Notes: generated by a model from the sequence alone, not told the origin. A stretch of DNA of 64,000 nt from an uncultured Porphyromonadaceae bacterium (GCA_946553045.1 CAMNRO010000010.1:1-64000), one strand, 5' to 3'. Shown: positions 27,058 to 36,746, counted from the stretch's first letter. Made by a program: numbers and translations.

Positions 27058-28155
27058 ATGGCCGGCATATACGTTCACGTTCCTTTCTGCCATTCCAAAT
27101 GCGCATATTGCGATTTTTACTCGCGCGCAGGCCTTGGGGCGGCAAATGCCTATATAAGAGCGCTTACAAATGAATTCGCCGAGCGAATCGGCGAACTTGG
27201 CTCACACGCGGTCTCGACAATATATCTCGGCGGCGGCACACCTTCGATTCTGTCGGCTGAGCAGTTCCTCGAACTTACAGCTATCTTCAAGGATTTCAGC
27301 CCCGAAGAATTTACCATCGAGACCAATCCCGAAGACATCGAAAGCCAACGACTCGAAACATGGCTAAAAAGCGGAGTAAACCGCGTTAGCATGGGCATTC
27401 AGTCTCTTGTAGATTCAGAACTCAAAGCCGTCGGACGCCGACATTCGGCAGAACAGGCCATAGCTTCTTTCAGAAAAATAAGGGAAGCCGGATTCAGCAA
27501 CATCAGTTGCGACCTGATATACGGCCTTCCCGGTCAGACTCATGAATCGTGGCGCTATAGCGTCGACACCCTTATTGCCCTGAGGCCGGAACATCTGTCG
27601 GCCTACAGTCTCACCATAGAACCTCATACAGCTTTAGGAGTCAGACTGCGGAAGGGTGAATTTTCTGAAACAGACGACGAAACGATAGCCACATTCTATG
27701 ATTACCTATGCAAAGCCGCTTCCAGTGCCGGATATGAGCACTACGAAATATCAAACTTCGCACTTCCAGGCCTCTACTCGCGCCATAATTCCGCCTATTG
27801 GAACTCGACGCCATATCTGGGCCTCGGTCCGGGAGCTCACAGCCTTGGTGCGGACGGCATTCGGCGTTACGTCGAGCCCGACATAAGGCAGTACACTTCC
27901 AATCCAAGTCAATGTCTGAAAACAGACTACGAAACCGAAACAGAGAAGGTGAATGATGTCATTTTCACAGCTCTCCGCACTGCAAAGGGCCTCGACTTAT
28001 CATCGATTCCGCCTGAACACCTGGCAGAATTAAGAAAAAACGCTGCTCCGCTTGCAGAAGCCGGACAGCTTCACTACGATGGCTCAAGACTGTACATTTC
28101 CGAAGAGGACTGGCTAATGTCCGACGCCATTATCCGCGAACTCCTTATCGACTGA
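27058..28155 (+). CDS. hemW: HemW-like radical SAM protein
   Basis: 365 aa from ATG 27058, one base after the preceding stop; this start places HVPFCHSKCAYCDFY at residues 6-20. The CxxxCxxC radical SAM motif is followed by Phe, not the fourth Cys of HemN, and YLGGGTPS and IYGLPGQT are present, as is HNxxYW (RHNSAYWNSTPYLGLGPGAHS). HemW is a heme chaperone related to coproporphyrinogen III dehydrogenase rather than the enzyme itself, although many databases name it as such. Confidence 0.92.
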   Translation: MAGIYVHVPFCHSKCAYCDFYSRAGLGAANAYIRALTNEFAERIGELGSHAVSTIYLGGGTPSILSAEQFLELTAIFKDFSPEEFTIETNPEDIESQRLETWLKSGVNRVSMGIQSLVDSELKAVGRRHSAEQAIASFRKIREAGFSNISCDLIYGLPGQTHESWRYSVDTLIALRPEHLSAYSLTIEPHTALGVRLRKGEFSETDDETIATFYDYLCKAASSAGYEHYEISNFALPGLYSRHNSAYWNSTPYLGLGPGAHSLGADGIRRYVEPDIRQYTSNPSQCLKTDYETETEKVNDVIFTALRTAKGLDLSSIPPEHLAELRKNAAPLAEAGQLHYDGSRLYISEEDWLMSDAIIRELLID

Positions 28156-28173
28156 TTATAAGAATATAGCTAT

Positions 28174-28213
28174 AAAAGCGGCATGCACATCGGAATGTAC
28201 ATGCCGCTTTTTA
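28174..28213. terminator. Bidirectional terminator between hemW and PPi-PFK
   Basis: AAAAGCGGCATG (28174-28185) pairs with CATGCCGCTTTT (28200-28211) around a 14-base loop; A-rich on one side and T-rich on the other, so it can serve both converging genes. Confidence 0.9.
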
Positions 28214-28232
28214 TCGATTCAGAGCGCTGAGA

Positions 28233-29882
28233 TTATTTGTTCTCGTGCTCGTATTTGAGAGTCATAGAAGGCTGGTCGCATACTTCTGCCGGGCCGAAGT
28301 ACTGAATGGGGCCGGGATAGATGTAGCAGGTATTGTGCGCCCAGTCGTCGCGCTGAGCGGCGAATTTCTGGAAGGGTTTACCGTCGAGACGGACAAGAGC
28401 CTTCTGGATAACGGGCTTGTCTTCGGCGTTGCGGCGCTCTACGTTCATCATCATTGTGATAGGAATACCGCCGGCAATCCACTGCACTGCGGGCTTCACG
28501 AGGTTGCGCACCGACGACATGTAGCCGGTCACACCGGCATTGATGAGAGCAGATGCATTGTAGCCGAGCGAGTAGCAGTAGTCTGCGTCGAAGTTGGAGG
28601 GATCGGCGCAACGGCCTTCATAGCCGAAGAAGTGGTGAAGCGAAGAGAATTTACCCTTGGCTGCCTTGAATGCGTCAGATTTCGCAACATACTCGGCAAC
28701 AAGACCGCTGAGCAGTTTTTCTGTCTCGATGAGGGATACCTGAACATTGCCGTGGGGGTCGCGGTCGAGCATGAGCTGACGCGATACTTCCTCGGGGAGT
28801 TTCTTCAGTGCTGCCACATTTTCAGCGGCAAGATTACCGAGAATGAAGGCAGTGAGTTCTTCCTCGTTCATGCCCTTGACAGTGTCTTTGTTGGCACCGA
28901 GAAGTTCGTTGAGCTCGCTGATGAGGCGCTTGTATTCGGGAATGAACTCGATAAGACCTTCGGGAACGAGAACTGTACCGAAGTTGTTGCCGTCAACGGC
29001 ACGGGCGATTACGATGTCGCCGATGTAGCTTACGATTTCTTCGAGGTTCATGCCGCGCTGCTCAATTTCCTCGGAAATAAGGCAGACGTTAGGCTGAGTC
29101 TGAAGAGCGCACTCGAGTGCGATGTGGCTTGCAGAACGGCCCATCAGCTTGATGAAGTGCCAGTATTTCTTGGCCGAGTTGCAGTCGCGCTGGATATTGC
29201 CGATAACTTCGGAATATACCTTAGTGGCAGTGTCGAAACCGAACGAAGTCTCGATTACATCGTTCTTGAGGTCGCCGTCGATTGTCTTGGGGCAACCGAT
29301 TACCTGTACACCGGCGTTGATAGCCTTGTAGTATTCGGCAAGAACAGCAGCGTTGGTGTTGGAGTCGTCGCCGCCGATAATTACGACTGCGGTGATGCCG
29401 AGTTCCTTGAGGATTTCAAGACCTTTGTCGAACTGGTCTTTGTGTTCGAGTTTGGTACGACCGGATCCAATGATGTCGAAACCGCCGGTATTGCGGTATT
29501 CGTCAATGATAGGAGCTGTCAGCTCGATATATTTGTGGTCAACGAGACCGCCGGGGCCCATGAGGAAGCCGAAGAGGCGGCTGTCGCGATGTATTTTCTT
29601 GATACCGTCAAAAAGGCCGCTGATCACATTGTGACCGCCGGGAGCCTGACCGCCCGACAGAATAACACCTACATTGACAGGCTTGCCCTGACCGGGATTA
29701 GGATTTTTTTCAAAGCGAATTTCGGGAAGGCCGTAGGTGTTGGGGAAGAGATTACGGATTGCTTCCTGGTCTGCTACCGATTCGGTAGGACGACCTTCTA
29801 CAACTTTAACGGCGCTGGTGAGCACTACGGGCAATTTGGGCTTATAGGCTGCACGAGCTTTTTGCAAGGCGCTCTTTTTCAT
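28233..29882 (-). CDS. pfp: Diphosphate-dependent 6-phosphofructokinase
   Basis: 549 aa, the size of the long PPi-PFK group. It reversibly phosphorylates fructose 6-phosphate with pyrophosphate in glycolysis. Key signatures: LSGGQAPGGHNVISG near 75, the PPi-discriminating GGDDSNTNA (Asp where ATP enzymes have Gly), catalytic PKTIDGDLKN, and MGRSASHIALECALQ. The locus is monocistronic with its own -7 element upstream and a terminator downstream. The opposite strand holds a 548-codon open frame that I treat as a codon-bias shadow. Confidence 0.96.
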   Translation of the reverse strand: MKKSALQKARAAYKPKLPVVLTSAVKVVEGRPTESVADQEAIRNLFPNTYGLPEIRFEKNPNPGQGKPVNVGVILSGGQAPGGHNVISGLFDGIKKIHRDSRLFGFLMGPGGLVDHKYIELTAPIIDEYRNTGGFDIIGSGRTKLEHKDQFDKGLEILKELGITAVVIIGGDDSNTNAAVLAEYYKAINAGVQVIGCPKTIDGDLKNDVIETSFGFDTATKVYSEVIGNIQRDCNSAKKYWHFIKLMGRSASHIALECALQTQPNVCLISEEIEQRGMNLEEIVSYIGDIVIARAVDGNNFGTVLVPEGLIEFIPEYKRLISELNELLGANKDTVKGMNEEELTAFILGNLAAENVAALKKLPEEVSRQLMLDRDPHGNVQVSLIETEKLLSGLVAEYVAKSDAFKAAKGKFSSLHHFFGYEGRCADPSNFDADYCYSLGYNASALINAGVTGYMSSVRNLVKPAVQWIAGGIPITMMMNVERRNAEDKPVIQKALVRLDGKPFQKFAAQRDDWAHNTCYIYPGPIQYFGPAEVCDQPSMTLKYEHENK

Positions 29883-29919
29883 CTTGAGTAACTATTGTGT
29901 TTTGAATATGTTCTGACTG

Positions 29920-29927
29920 CAAAATTA
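29920..29927 (-). promoter_or_regulatory. -7 element upstream of pfp
   Basis: Read on the minus strand, TAATTTTG followed by CAG matches TAnnTTTG, 38 bp before the pfp ATG. No TTTG lies at the expected upstream distance. Confidence 0.5.
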
Positions 29928-29981
29928 ACAAAAATTTTCCTGGTCTGTGGTCTTGGAAATGTGAATAAGTGTTTAATTACA

Positions 29982-31265
29982 CTATTTCTTTTTACGACCG
30001 GCGACAACTACCGACAGATTGTCGGACAAAAGATATTTTGAAGCCATTTCAGCGATGATTTCTCCCGTTAAAGTATTGATAACTTCCTGCTGACGTTCAA
30101 AGTATTCATCCGGGGTGCCGACATAGAGCCGATTTGCGTAATAACCCATGATTGAAGCCGGGGTGTCGAGAATCTCGGCAAGACTGGTGGCAGCATGAAG
30201 CTGAAGCCTCCGCAACTCATCTCCCTGAGGAGGGTTTTCGGCAAGACGGCGCATCTCAGCCTTGATTTCATCTATGACAACGGCAGTACTGTCGCAGTCG
30301 CACTGGGCCGCAACAGCTACATATGAACCTTCGCGGCTTCCAAGCAGATATGCCGAGATTCCATATGTAAGGCCTTTTTCCTCGCGCACATTCATCATCA
30401 GACGGCTCCCGAAGTAGCCGCCCAGAGCCATCACTGCAAGTCTGAGAGGAATATAATCGACATGCTCGCGACCGGGAGCGGCAATGCCGGCCATGACAGC
30501 ATCCTGAAATGCATTTTCTTTCTCCACAAATCGGCTGGCCGGAACCGACGGACTATCCATCAACTGTATGTCTGCGGTAAAGCCCGCTCCCGAAACCGGC
30601 AATGATTCGAGCATTGCTACCACACTGCGCCTTACTGTTTCGTCTTCCTTTCCCGACAGGAACGCATGAATGCCGGCTGGATTCAGAATACGGTTGTGAA
30701 TCGTTCTTAACTGTTCTGCACATATCGAAGATATTCCTTCCTCTGTAAGCGGCTTTCCGAGAATATGACCGCTGCCGTACATCATTTCTGTAAATGCTTC
30801 ATCGGCAAGCGCCGCCACATCCTGCCTCGACGACATATATGATGACAGGGCACGCAGTTTCGCTGTCTCGAGCGGCCCGTCGGGATACGAAGCATTTGCT
30901 ATACAATCGGCCCAGACGGGCATAAGCGCTCCGGCACGGTCGTTAAGAAACCAAATATCAGTCACACTGTGATGAGCCTGCGGCCGCACACTTATTCTTG
31001 CTCCGTTGTAGTCCAGAATATCGGCTATCTGAGTTGCGTTTCTGGTCAGTGTGCCCTCGGAAAACTGCGACATGAGCAGGCTCGACAAAGTCTCCGAGCC
31101 CAGCTCCGCTGCACCGCCCGTAAAAGCTATACTGAGGCGGCTCACAGGCTGGTCGCCACCGGCGACACTATGCAGAGTAATGCCGTTGGAAAGGATTTCC
31201 ACCCTTTCAGGGGGCACCGTCAGATGTCCGAAGGGTCTAACTTCTGGCGCTATGCTGCGGTTCAT
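29982..31265 (-). CDS. M16-family peptidase-like protein lacking the zinc motif
   Basis: 427 aa with two M16 half-domains; the C-terminal half is clear (GGYFGSRLMMNVREEKGLTYGISAYLLG). The N-terminal half should carry HxxEH for zinc, but the aligned segment reads AAELGSETLSSLLMSQFSEG, with no HxxEH and no inverted motif. It therefore resembles the non-catalytic partner subunit of bacterial two-component M16 proteases (like the alpha subunit of mitochondrial processing peptidase). A catalytic partner is not in the window. Last gene of the run thiE-like to kdsB, overlapping kdsB by 4 bp. No signal peptide is evident. Confidence 0.85.
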   Translation of the reverse strand: MNRSIAPEVRPFGHLTVPPERVEILSNGITLHSVAGGDQPVSRLSIAFTGGAAELGSETLSSLLMSQFSEGTLTRNATQIADILDYNGARISVRPQAHHSVTDIWFLNDRAGALMPVWADCIANASYPDGPLETAKLRALSSYMSSRQDVAALADEAFTEMMYGSGHILGKPLTEEGISSICAEQLRTIHNRILNPAGIHAFLSGKEDETVRRSVVAMLESLPVSGAGFTADIQLMDSPSVPASRFVEKENAFQDAVMAGIAAPGREHVDYIPLRLAVMALGGYFGSRLMMNVREEKGLTYGISAYLLGSREGSYVAVAAQCDCDSTAVVIDEIKAEMRRLAENPPQGDELRRLQLHAATSLAEILDTPASIMGYYANRLYVGTPDEYFERQQEVINTLTGEIIAEMASKYLLSDNLSVVVAGRKKK

Positions 31266-32023
31266 AGGGTTGACAGATATTTTTCGGCAGCCTCGAGGTC
31301 GGCCGGTGTGTCAATGCCTATGGTCGGTTCGTCGGTAAGAGCCATTTTTATCCTGTAGCCATTCTGCAGCCATCGCAACTGCTCGAGCGATTCGGCAATT
31401 TCGAGACTGCTCTGAGGCAGATTTCCCAGTTCTTTAAGAACATCGGCCCGATAGCCGTACAGGCCGACATGAGTATAATAAGCCGCCTTTTCAGGCCACT
31501 GAGATTCCTCACAGCCGCGAACAAAAGGAACGACAGACCGCGAAAAATACATAGCATACATGTCGTTGCTCATCACAACCTTCGGAGTATTCGGATTAGC
31601 GAGCGCCTCGAAACCGCGCCCGGCATCGAACGGACGCGCAAGAGAAGCAATCCCGACGGCCTCGTCTGCAAAACATGCCTTGAGAGCCTCAAGCTGGGAA
31701 AGTGCTATAAACGGTTCGTCGCCTTGAATATTTACTACAACATCGGCCGACGAGCCAAGTTTTTCATATGCCTCGCGGCAACGGTCCGTGCCGCTACGGT
31801 GGCTGTCGGAGGTCATCACGGCCCGGCCGCCAAAAGCCTCCACGGCCGACACTATTCTCGCGTCGTCGGTAGCCACGGCAATTCCCTCGAAACACTGCGC
31901 CGCGCGCCTGTACACACGTTCTATCATTGCGACACCGCCAATCTTGGCAAGCGGTTTGCCCGGGAATCGCGTAGAAGCGTATCGGGCCGGTATTATTGCT
32001 ATAAAAGTAGGATTATTCTTCAT
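31262..32023 (-). CDS. kdsB: 3-deoxy-manno-octulosonate cytidylyltransferase
   Basis: 253 aa. Activates Kdo as CMP-Kdo for lipid A core assembly. The N-terminal IAIIPARYASTRFPGKPLAKIGG is the nucleotide-binding signature of the family, followed by VVNIQGDEPFI and the C-terminal GIDTPADLEAAEKYL. Cytoplasmic. Overlaps the NfeD gene by 11 bp at its start and the M16 gene by 4 bp at its end. Confidence 0.97.
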   Translation of the reverse strand: MKNNPTFIAIIPARYASTRFPGKPLAKIGGVAMIERVYRRAAQCFEGIAVATDDARIVSAVEAFGGRAVMTSDSHRSGTDRCREAYEKLGSSADVVVNIQGDEPFIALSQLEALKACFADEAVGIASLARPFDAGRGFEALANPNTPKVVMSNDMYAMYFSRSVVPFVRGCEESQWPEKAAYYTHVGLYGYRADVLKELGNLPQSSLEIAESLEQLRWLQNGYRIKMALTDEPTIGIDTPADLEAAEKYLSTL

Positions 32024-33347
32024 TTTCTTCTACATAGAGTTGAGCATTCTCATATTTCTTTATCTTCACACGCCTGCGGGCAAGAATGAATGCTCCGGTC
32101 GACACCGCGTCGAACACATTCGAGCCCACCTCGATTTTTCCGGCAGGGCGCATTTCCGTAACCGTAGTGGCAATCTGGCCTATATATTTCGCCGGGCCCA
32201 TATCCACTCCGACGAATCCGTCGGAATTCTTCAACTCAGTCATGAGTTCGGAATGTTTACGCACAAATTTCGGGCCATATTTAGAGGTCAGCAGCAGAAT
32301 TGCCGTCAATGCGAGAGCCGCACCGATTCCGACTATAATAAGAGCGTTTCCGACCGCCTCGAAATCGACACCAGTCACAGAATCGCTGTTTACCATGGCT
32401 CCGATTATAGATACGAGAATCGCTATGATACCCGATATGCCGCATACTCCGAATCCGGGAATCACAAATATCTCAAGAGCAATCAGAATCACACCGGCAA
32501 TGAAAGCCAGCAACACCCAGCCCGGCATGCCTCCCGAAACGAGCATCGGCAGGAAATACAATATCGCGGCCACAACAGATACCGCGGCCGCAAATCCAAG
32601 CCCGGGCGTATGCATTTCCATATAAATACCACCGAGAATGAGCATTATAAGCACCGCACGGACGGCAGCATTCGACAGAAAACCGAGAATGTCGTCGCCA
32701 AGAGTGCTTTTATAATACTGCACATCGGCATCAGTCATATCAAGGGCCGCAAGCACATCGGGAATATTTGCAGCCACACCATCGGCATAGCCACATTCGA
32801 CAGCCTGCTCCGATGTGAGCGAAACAGAAACTTCGGGATTGACCATCGAAGCTGCTATTTCAGGATTCCGACGCCACTCAAGCGAATCTCCGACAAGAAC
32901 TTTGCCATGATGTTCGGCTGTTGCACGCATCATCGTGCTCATATACGACTGATATTTCTCGGGCATTGGCTCGCCGGCTCCGTTTACCACCGTTGCCGAG
33001 CCCATGCTCGAACCCGGCGCCATATAGACGCTGTCGCAGGCAAGAGCTATGAGAGCGCCAGCCGAAGCGGCGTTAACATCGACAAAAGCCACTGTCGGAA
33101 GGTGCTCGCGCATTATTGCGGTCCTGATTGAGTCGGCTGCGTCGAGCGCACCGCCAAATGTGTTTAATTTGACTATAATCAACCGGCTTTCATTTTCGTG
33201 AGCTTCACCGAGTGCCTTCTTGAAATGGTGAAAAGCACTGAGGTCAATCTCGGTCTCGACAGGAATGACGAAAACCGATGCAATGCTGTTGAAAGCCGCC
33301 GCAAGGACAAGCGATACCACTGCGATAAATCGAAGAAGAGATGTCAT
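32013..33347 (-). CDS. NfeD-family membrane serine protease
   Basis: 444 aa, the long NfeD form. A signal sequence (about 1-23) leads to a ClpP-class serine protease domain (about 25-225) with LNTFGGALDAADSIR and the nucleophile region DVNAASAGALIALACD; about four membrane helices follow (235-365) and an OB-fold NfeD tail (GPAKYIGQIATTVTEMRPAGKIEV). Such proteins are linked to membrane protein quality control and often pair with a stomatin/SPFH protein, which is not next to it here. Coupled to its neighbours by overlaps. Confidence 0.92.
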   Translation of the reverse strand: MTSLLRFIAVVSLVLAAAFNSIASVFVIPVETEIDLSAFHHFKKALGEAHENESRLIIVKLNTFGGALDAADSIRTAIMREHLPTVAFVDVNAASAGALIALACDSVYMAPGSSMGSATVVNGAGEPMPEKYQSYMSTMMRATAEHHGKVLVGDSLEWRRNPEIAASMVNPEVSVSLTSEQAVECGYADGVAANIPDVLAALDMTDADVQYYKSTLGDDILGFLSNAAVRAVLIMLILGGIYMEMHTPGLGFAAAVSVVAAILYFLPMLVSGGMPGWVLLAFIAGVILIALEIFVIPGFGVCGISGIIAILVSIIGAMVNSDSVTGVDFEAVGNALIIVGIGAALALTAILLLTSKYGPKFVRKHSELMTELKNSDGFVGVDMGPAKYIGQIATTVTEMRPAGKIEVGSNVFDAVSTGAFILARRRVKIKKYENAQLYVEENEE

Positions 33348-34390
33348 GAATTTGTGTTTTTATTCTCGCCGAAATATCCAGGCAGAAGAGAACATCCGGC
33401 TATAAGATAGATATAATAACAGAGCAGGCGCCATACCAGAGCTATCACCGCAGCCATTCCGGCATTTCCGATAAGGTCGCCGTAATATGTGGCGAAAAGC
33501 CATTCACTTATACCGCTTCCCCCCGGGGTCGGGCTGACCATAAGAACAACCCATACCACAAACTGACGGGCAAACACAAGTGTCTGCGAAGCAGATGGAA
33601 CAAAGGCCAGAAAAAGAAAGCACACCACAAAATAGCGCGAAAACCACGACAATACCGTAGAGCCAAACACATTAAGCCACCACCGCACAGACCGGCCTTT
33701 CACCCACTGCGACGTAGAGGCCATATTGCGTGCCGTAGTCGTGATTTTATCGGAAAAGCGGCGGAGAATACGCCACTGCGATATTCTCTGAAGCACACGG
33801 CTCGTAGCCTCGGGCTTTGCGATAATGGCCACATACAATATTGCAGTCCATACGACAATGCCGGCATAAACAAGCCAGAATACAATCTCGACACCGCCGA
33901 GAAAGGCACTCACACCCTCACTCTCGAAACCTCCAGAACTGAATAGATCCGACAGAGGAATCAGAAGCACTATTATCGGACAGAATATCACAAAAAACAG
34001 TTCATCGAGAAACAATGTCGTCAATGTAAGTGCCGTAGCGCGTCCGATACCGATTCCCTCGCGGTTGAGATAAAATATAGCCAGCGCACTGCCCCCGACA
34101 ACCGAAGGCGTGATGGCCGAAGTGAACGCACACATAATATCTGTGCGAAACGAGCGCTTCCAGGTCAGGTCGCCGGCTGCGATAGTGTGAAAGCGCCACG
34201 CAAGGCCAAAATCGCGGCCGAATACAGCAAGAAGAGCAAGCCCGACACACAACAAAGTATGGCCATCGAGAGGAATGCTCCTCAACGTAGCCATATCTAT
34301 ATCTTTCTCTATGAGCCATACCGCAACCGCCACTCCGAACAGAAGAGGCAATGCAGCTTTCCACAAAGTCTTCGACAGCTCTTTGGCCAT
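33344..34390 (-). CDS. Flippase-like / LPG synthase TM-region family protein
   Basis: 348 aa with about eight membrane helices and no soluble catalytic domain. The pattern of the UPF0104/AglD2 family is visible: FRTDIMCAFTSAITPSVVGGSALAIFYLNREG in the first half and WVVLMVSPTPGGSGISEWLFATYYGDL in the second. The family includes the membrane part of lysylphosphatidylglycerol synthase and predicted lipid translocases; which lipid is moved is unknown. Overlaps the NfeD gene by 4 bp. Confidence 0.85.
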   Translation of the reverse strand: MAKELSKTLWKAALPLLFGVAVAVWLIEKDIDMATLRSIPLDGHTLLCVGLALLAVFGRDFGLAWRFHTIAAGDLTWKRSFRTDIMCAFTSAITPSVVGGSALAIFYLNREGIGIGRATALTLTTLFLDELFFVIFCPIIVLLIPLSDLFSSGGFESEGVSAFLGGVEIVFWLVYAGIVVWTAILYVAIIAKPEATSRVLQRISQWRILRRFSDKITTTARNMASTSQWVKGRSVRWWLNVFGSTVLSWFSRYFVVCFLFLAFVPSASQTLVFARQFVVWVVLMVSPTPGGSGISEWLFATYYGDLIGNAGMAAVIALVWRLLCYYIYLIAGCSLLPGYFGENKNTNS

Positions 34391-34394
34391 TTTT

Positions 34395-34967
34395 CTATTT
34401 CATCAGAAACTCCCTCAACTGCACTATGCGTTCAATCGGGTCGGCAAGTTCGAACAAGGCTTTCCCACAGCAGATACCCGAATAGCCGGTCTCCTTAAGG
34501 ATGGCGGCTTCCTCTAACGAGGCATCTTCGGCATAAGCCACAATAGGGAAATTAGAACCAGCCCCCCTCACATCGGCAATAATCAAGGCAGCCTTCGCAT
34601 CGGGCCTGACGGCAACATAGTCGATATCGGCCCGCTCGAGTTCAAGAATAACACTACCCTCGCCCGCTTCAGCTCCTATCACAGCCTCGGCACCGAGTTC
34701 TTCGCGCACCTTAAGAGGCGAAGCTGCGCCCAGCGGCAGGAATACGCCATGAAGACCATACTCTTTCGCGGCCTCCACGTCGGCAGTCGCTGTGAGCATT
34801 ACGCCGCTCTCTCGGCACAATTCGACGATGGCCGGATAATGCTCGCGCTTCTCAGCCTCGGAAATACCGCCGCCAAGAACAATCCAGCCACAGCCGGCCT
34901 CGACAGCCATCTGCGCCATTTCGGGAAGCGAATATCTGTCGTTTATTTCAATCAATACCTGTAACAT
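34395..34967 (-). CDS. ThiE-like TIM-barrel protein
   Basis: 190 aa. It resembles thiamine-phosphate synthase: GCGWIVLGGGISE, the ATADVEAAKEYGLHGVFLP region (ThiE has a DR/DVDLA-like active segment), and SGICCGKALFELADP near the end as in the phosphate-gripping loop. It is shorter than typical ThiE (about 210) and several pyrophosphate-binding residues are not obvious, so another phosphate-binding barrel role is possible. No other thiamine gene is nearby; it heads an envelope-type operon. First gene of that run. Confidence 0.6.
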   Translation of the reverse strand: MLQVLIEINDRYSLPEMAQMAVEAGCGWIVLGGGISEAEKREHYPAIVELCRESGVMLTATADVEAAKEYGLHGVFLPLGAASPLKVREELGAEAVIGAEAGEGSVILELERADIDYVAVRPDAKAALIIADVRGAGSNFPIVAYAEDASLEEAAILKETGYSGICCGKALFELADPIERIVQLREFLMK

Positions 34968-34975
34968 TTCTTTTT

Positions 34976-35067
34976 GAATTAATGATTATGAATTATGCAC
35001 TGTACAGTTTGAACGTTATGAATGTAGCACTTGTTTGACAATCAACTCATAATCCATTATTCATTTA
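34976..35067. repeat. AT-rich inverted heptad repeat
   Basis: Left arm: heptads GAATTAA, TGATTAT, GAATTAT (34976-34996). Right arm: TCATAAT, CCATTAT, TCATTTA (35047-35067), roughly complementary in reverse. The right arm ends in the lptB stop codon and the left arm stops nine bases before the ThiE-like start. A similar array lies at 61242-61319. Confidence 0.6.
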
Positions 35068-35976
35068 GCTTTCGCCGAGGCGTTTGCGGTAGAATACGAA
35101 TTCACGTCCAAGATATTTTTCGCGCACGACAGGATTTTCGGCAAGTTCTTCCGAGGTGCCCTGGAACAGAATACGGCCTTCGAAAAGGAGATATGCGCGG
35201 TCTGTGATTCGCAGAGTCTCCTGCGCGTTATGGTCTGTGATAAGAATGCCTATATTCTTATCCTTAAGCTTATATACTATCGACTGAATATCTTCGACAG
35301 CAATGGGGTCCACACCGGCAAAAGGCTCGTCGAGCATGATGAAACTCGGATTGATGGCAAGACAACGGGCAATCTCCGTTCGACGGCGTTCGCCGCCCGA
35401 AAGCTGGTCGCCGAGGTTCTTGCGCACTTTCTGCAGGCGAAATTCCGAGATAAGACTCTCAAGCTTGTCGCGCTGCTCCTCCTTGGTCATTTTAGTCATC
35501 TGCAACACGGCTCGTATATTGTCTTCCACGCTTAGTTTGCGGAATACAGATGCTTCCTGCGCAAGATAGCCGATACCGTTCTGTGCCCGTTTATAAACGG
35601 GATATTCGGTAATATTAAGATCGTTCAGAAATATCTGACCCTCATTTGGCTGAATAAGACCTACGGTCATATAGAACGTCGTGGTCTTACCGGCGCCGTT
35701 CGGCCCGAGAAGACCTACGATTTCGCCCTGGGTGACATCTATAGAAACATGATTAACGACAGTTCGCTTACCATATTTCTTCACCAGGTTGTCTGTGCGG
35801 AGCACACATCGGCCGTTCTCGATATCGTCTGCAATCTTTTCGGCATCGGCCATAGCCTGAGACTCCGGCAATGCATCGACCTGACGCACCTCCGCCTCAT
35901 TTACCGGAAGTTCAAACGGATTCGGAGTTTCTGAAGTCTCGCGCTCGCTGTTGCGGAATTTAGAAATCAGTCCCAT
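35065..35976 (-). CDS. lptB: LPS export ABC transporter ATPase with N-terminal extension
   Basis: 303 aa from ATG 35976, which shares its A with the udk TGA (TGATG coupling); an ATG 15 bp further up is possible. Walker [17 protein letters not shown]-loop [14 protein letters not shown], signature [14 protein letters not shown] and Walker [13 protein letters not shown] follow LptB closely. LptB is normally near 240 aa; this one carries about 60 extra acidic residues at the N-terminus before the ATPase core, similar to extensions I recall in other Bacteroidales. It powers lipopolysaccharide extraction from the inner membrane with LptFG, not in the window. Confidence 0.92.
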   Translation of the reverse strand: MGLISKFRNSERETSETPNPFELPVNEAEVRQVDALPESQAMADAEKIADDIENGRCVLRTDNLVKKYGKRTVVNHVSIDVTQGEIVGLLGPNGAGKTTTFYMTVGLIQPNEGQIFLNDLNITEYPVYKRAQNGIGYLAQEASVFRKLSVEDNIRAVLQMTKMTKEEQRDKLESLISEFRLQKVRKNLGDQLSGGERRRTEIARCLAINPSFIMLDEPFAGVDPIAVEDIQSIVYKLKDKNIGILITDHNAQETLRITDRAYLLFEGRILFQGTSEELAENPVVREKYLGREFVFYRKRLGES

Positions 35977-36623
35977 CACTCTGTTGCGCAAGATTCTTCC
36001 AGACGGCCGTTGCCATGCCGGAGACGACTTTCGATATAATCTGTCAGGAGATTTATAGCTACGGTATTGCTGCCACCCTGCGGCACTATCAGATCTGCAT
36101 AGCGCTTCGACGGCTCGATATACTGGCAGTGCATAGGCTTGAGGACATCGGCATATCTGTCTATGACAATCTGCGGCGTGCGGCCTCGCTCAATACAATC
36201 GCGGGCTATGACACGGATAAGGCGGTCGTCGGCATCAGCGTCGACAAACACCTTCACATCGAGCATACTGCGGAGCACCGGGTCGGTGAGCACAAGAATG
36301 CCCTCTACTATCACCACTTCAGCCGGCTTCACAGTCACTGTCTCTTCCTGACGGGTACATGTCAGATAGGAATACGTCGGCATTTCAATAGCCTTGCCTT
36401 GCTTCAGAAGTTTCAGCTGCTCGACCAAAAGAGACCATTCGATAGCGGCCGGTTCGTCGAAATTGATTTTCGACCGTTCTTCAGGCGGGATATGGCTCGA
36501 GTCCTTGTAATATGAGTCCTGAGGCATCACGGCAACCTCGCCAGGAGGAAGACTCGCTATAATTTTGTTTACCACGGTGGTTTTACCAGAACCGGTTCCA
36601 CCGGCGATTCCTATAATAAGCAT
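35976..36623 (-). CDS. udk: Uridine kinase
   Basis: 215 aa. P-loop [16 protein letters not shown] near the N-terminus, QDSYYKD and the [10 protein letters not shown] segment that contacts the nucleoside, then VEGILVL and the RDCIERGR lid arginine. It phosphorylates uridine and cytidine in salvage. Coupled to lptB by a one-base stop/start overlap. Confidence 0.96.
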   Translation of the reverse strand: MLIIGIAGGTGSGKTTVVNKIIASLPPGEVAVMPQDSYYKDSSHIPPEERSKINFDEPAAIEWSLLVEQLKLLKQGKAIEMPTYSYLTCTRQEETVTVKPAEVVIVEGILVLTDPVLRSMLDVKVFVDADADDRLIRVIARDCIERGRTPQIVIDRYADVLKPMHCQYIEPSKRYADLIVPQGGSNTVAINLLTDYIESRLRHGNGRLEESCATE

Positions 36624-36746
36624 TGTTGTGCGTTTTCAGTTTTATAGCCGCGAATTTACAAAAAAATATTTTAACAGCCGCGACTATCTATATGGTAATT
36701 TCATAGGTCAAGAAACACCACAATTGCACATGCGCGAAAGCAACTG

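Noticed and set aside
28245-29891. 548-codon open frame antisense to pfp
   Set aside because: It mirrors the pfp reading frame almost exactly, its translation has no recognisable domain and codon bias of the real gene explains the lack of stops.
36699-36707. Third copy of TTTCATAGG upstream of udk
   Set aside because: A single 9-mer without a partner at 21 bp; one extra copy in 64 kb on two strands is near chance expectation.
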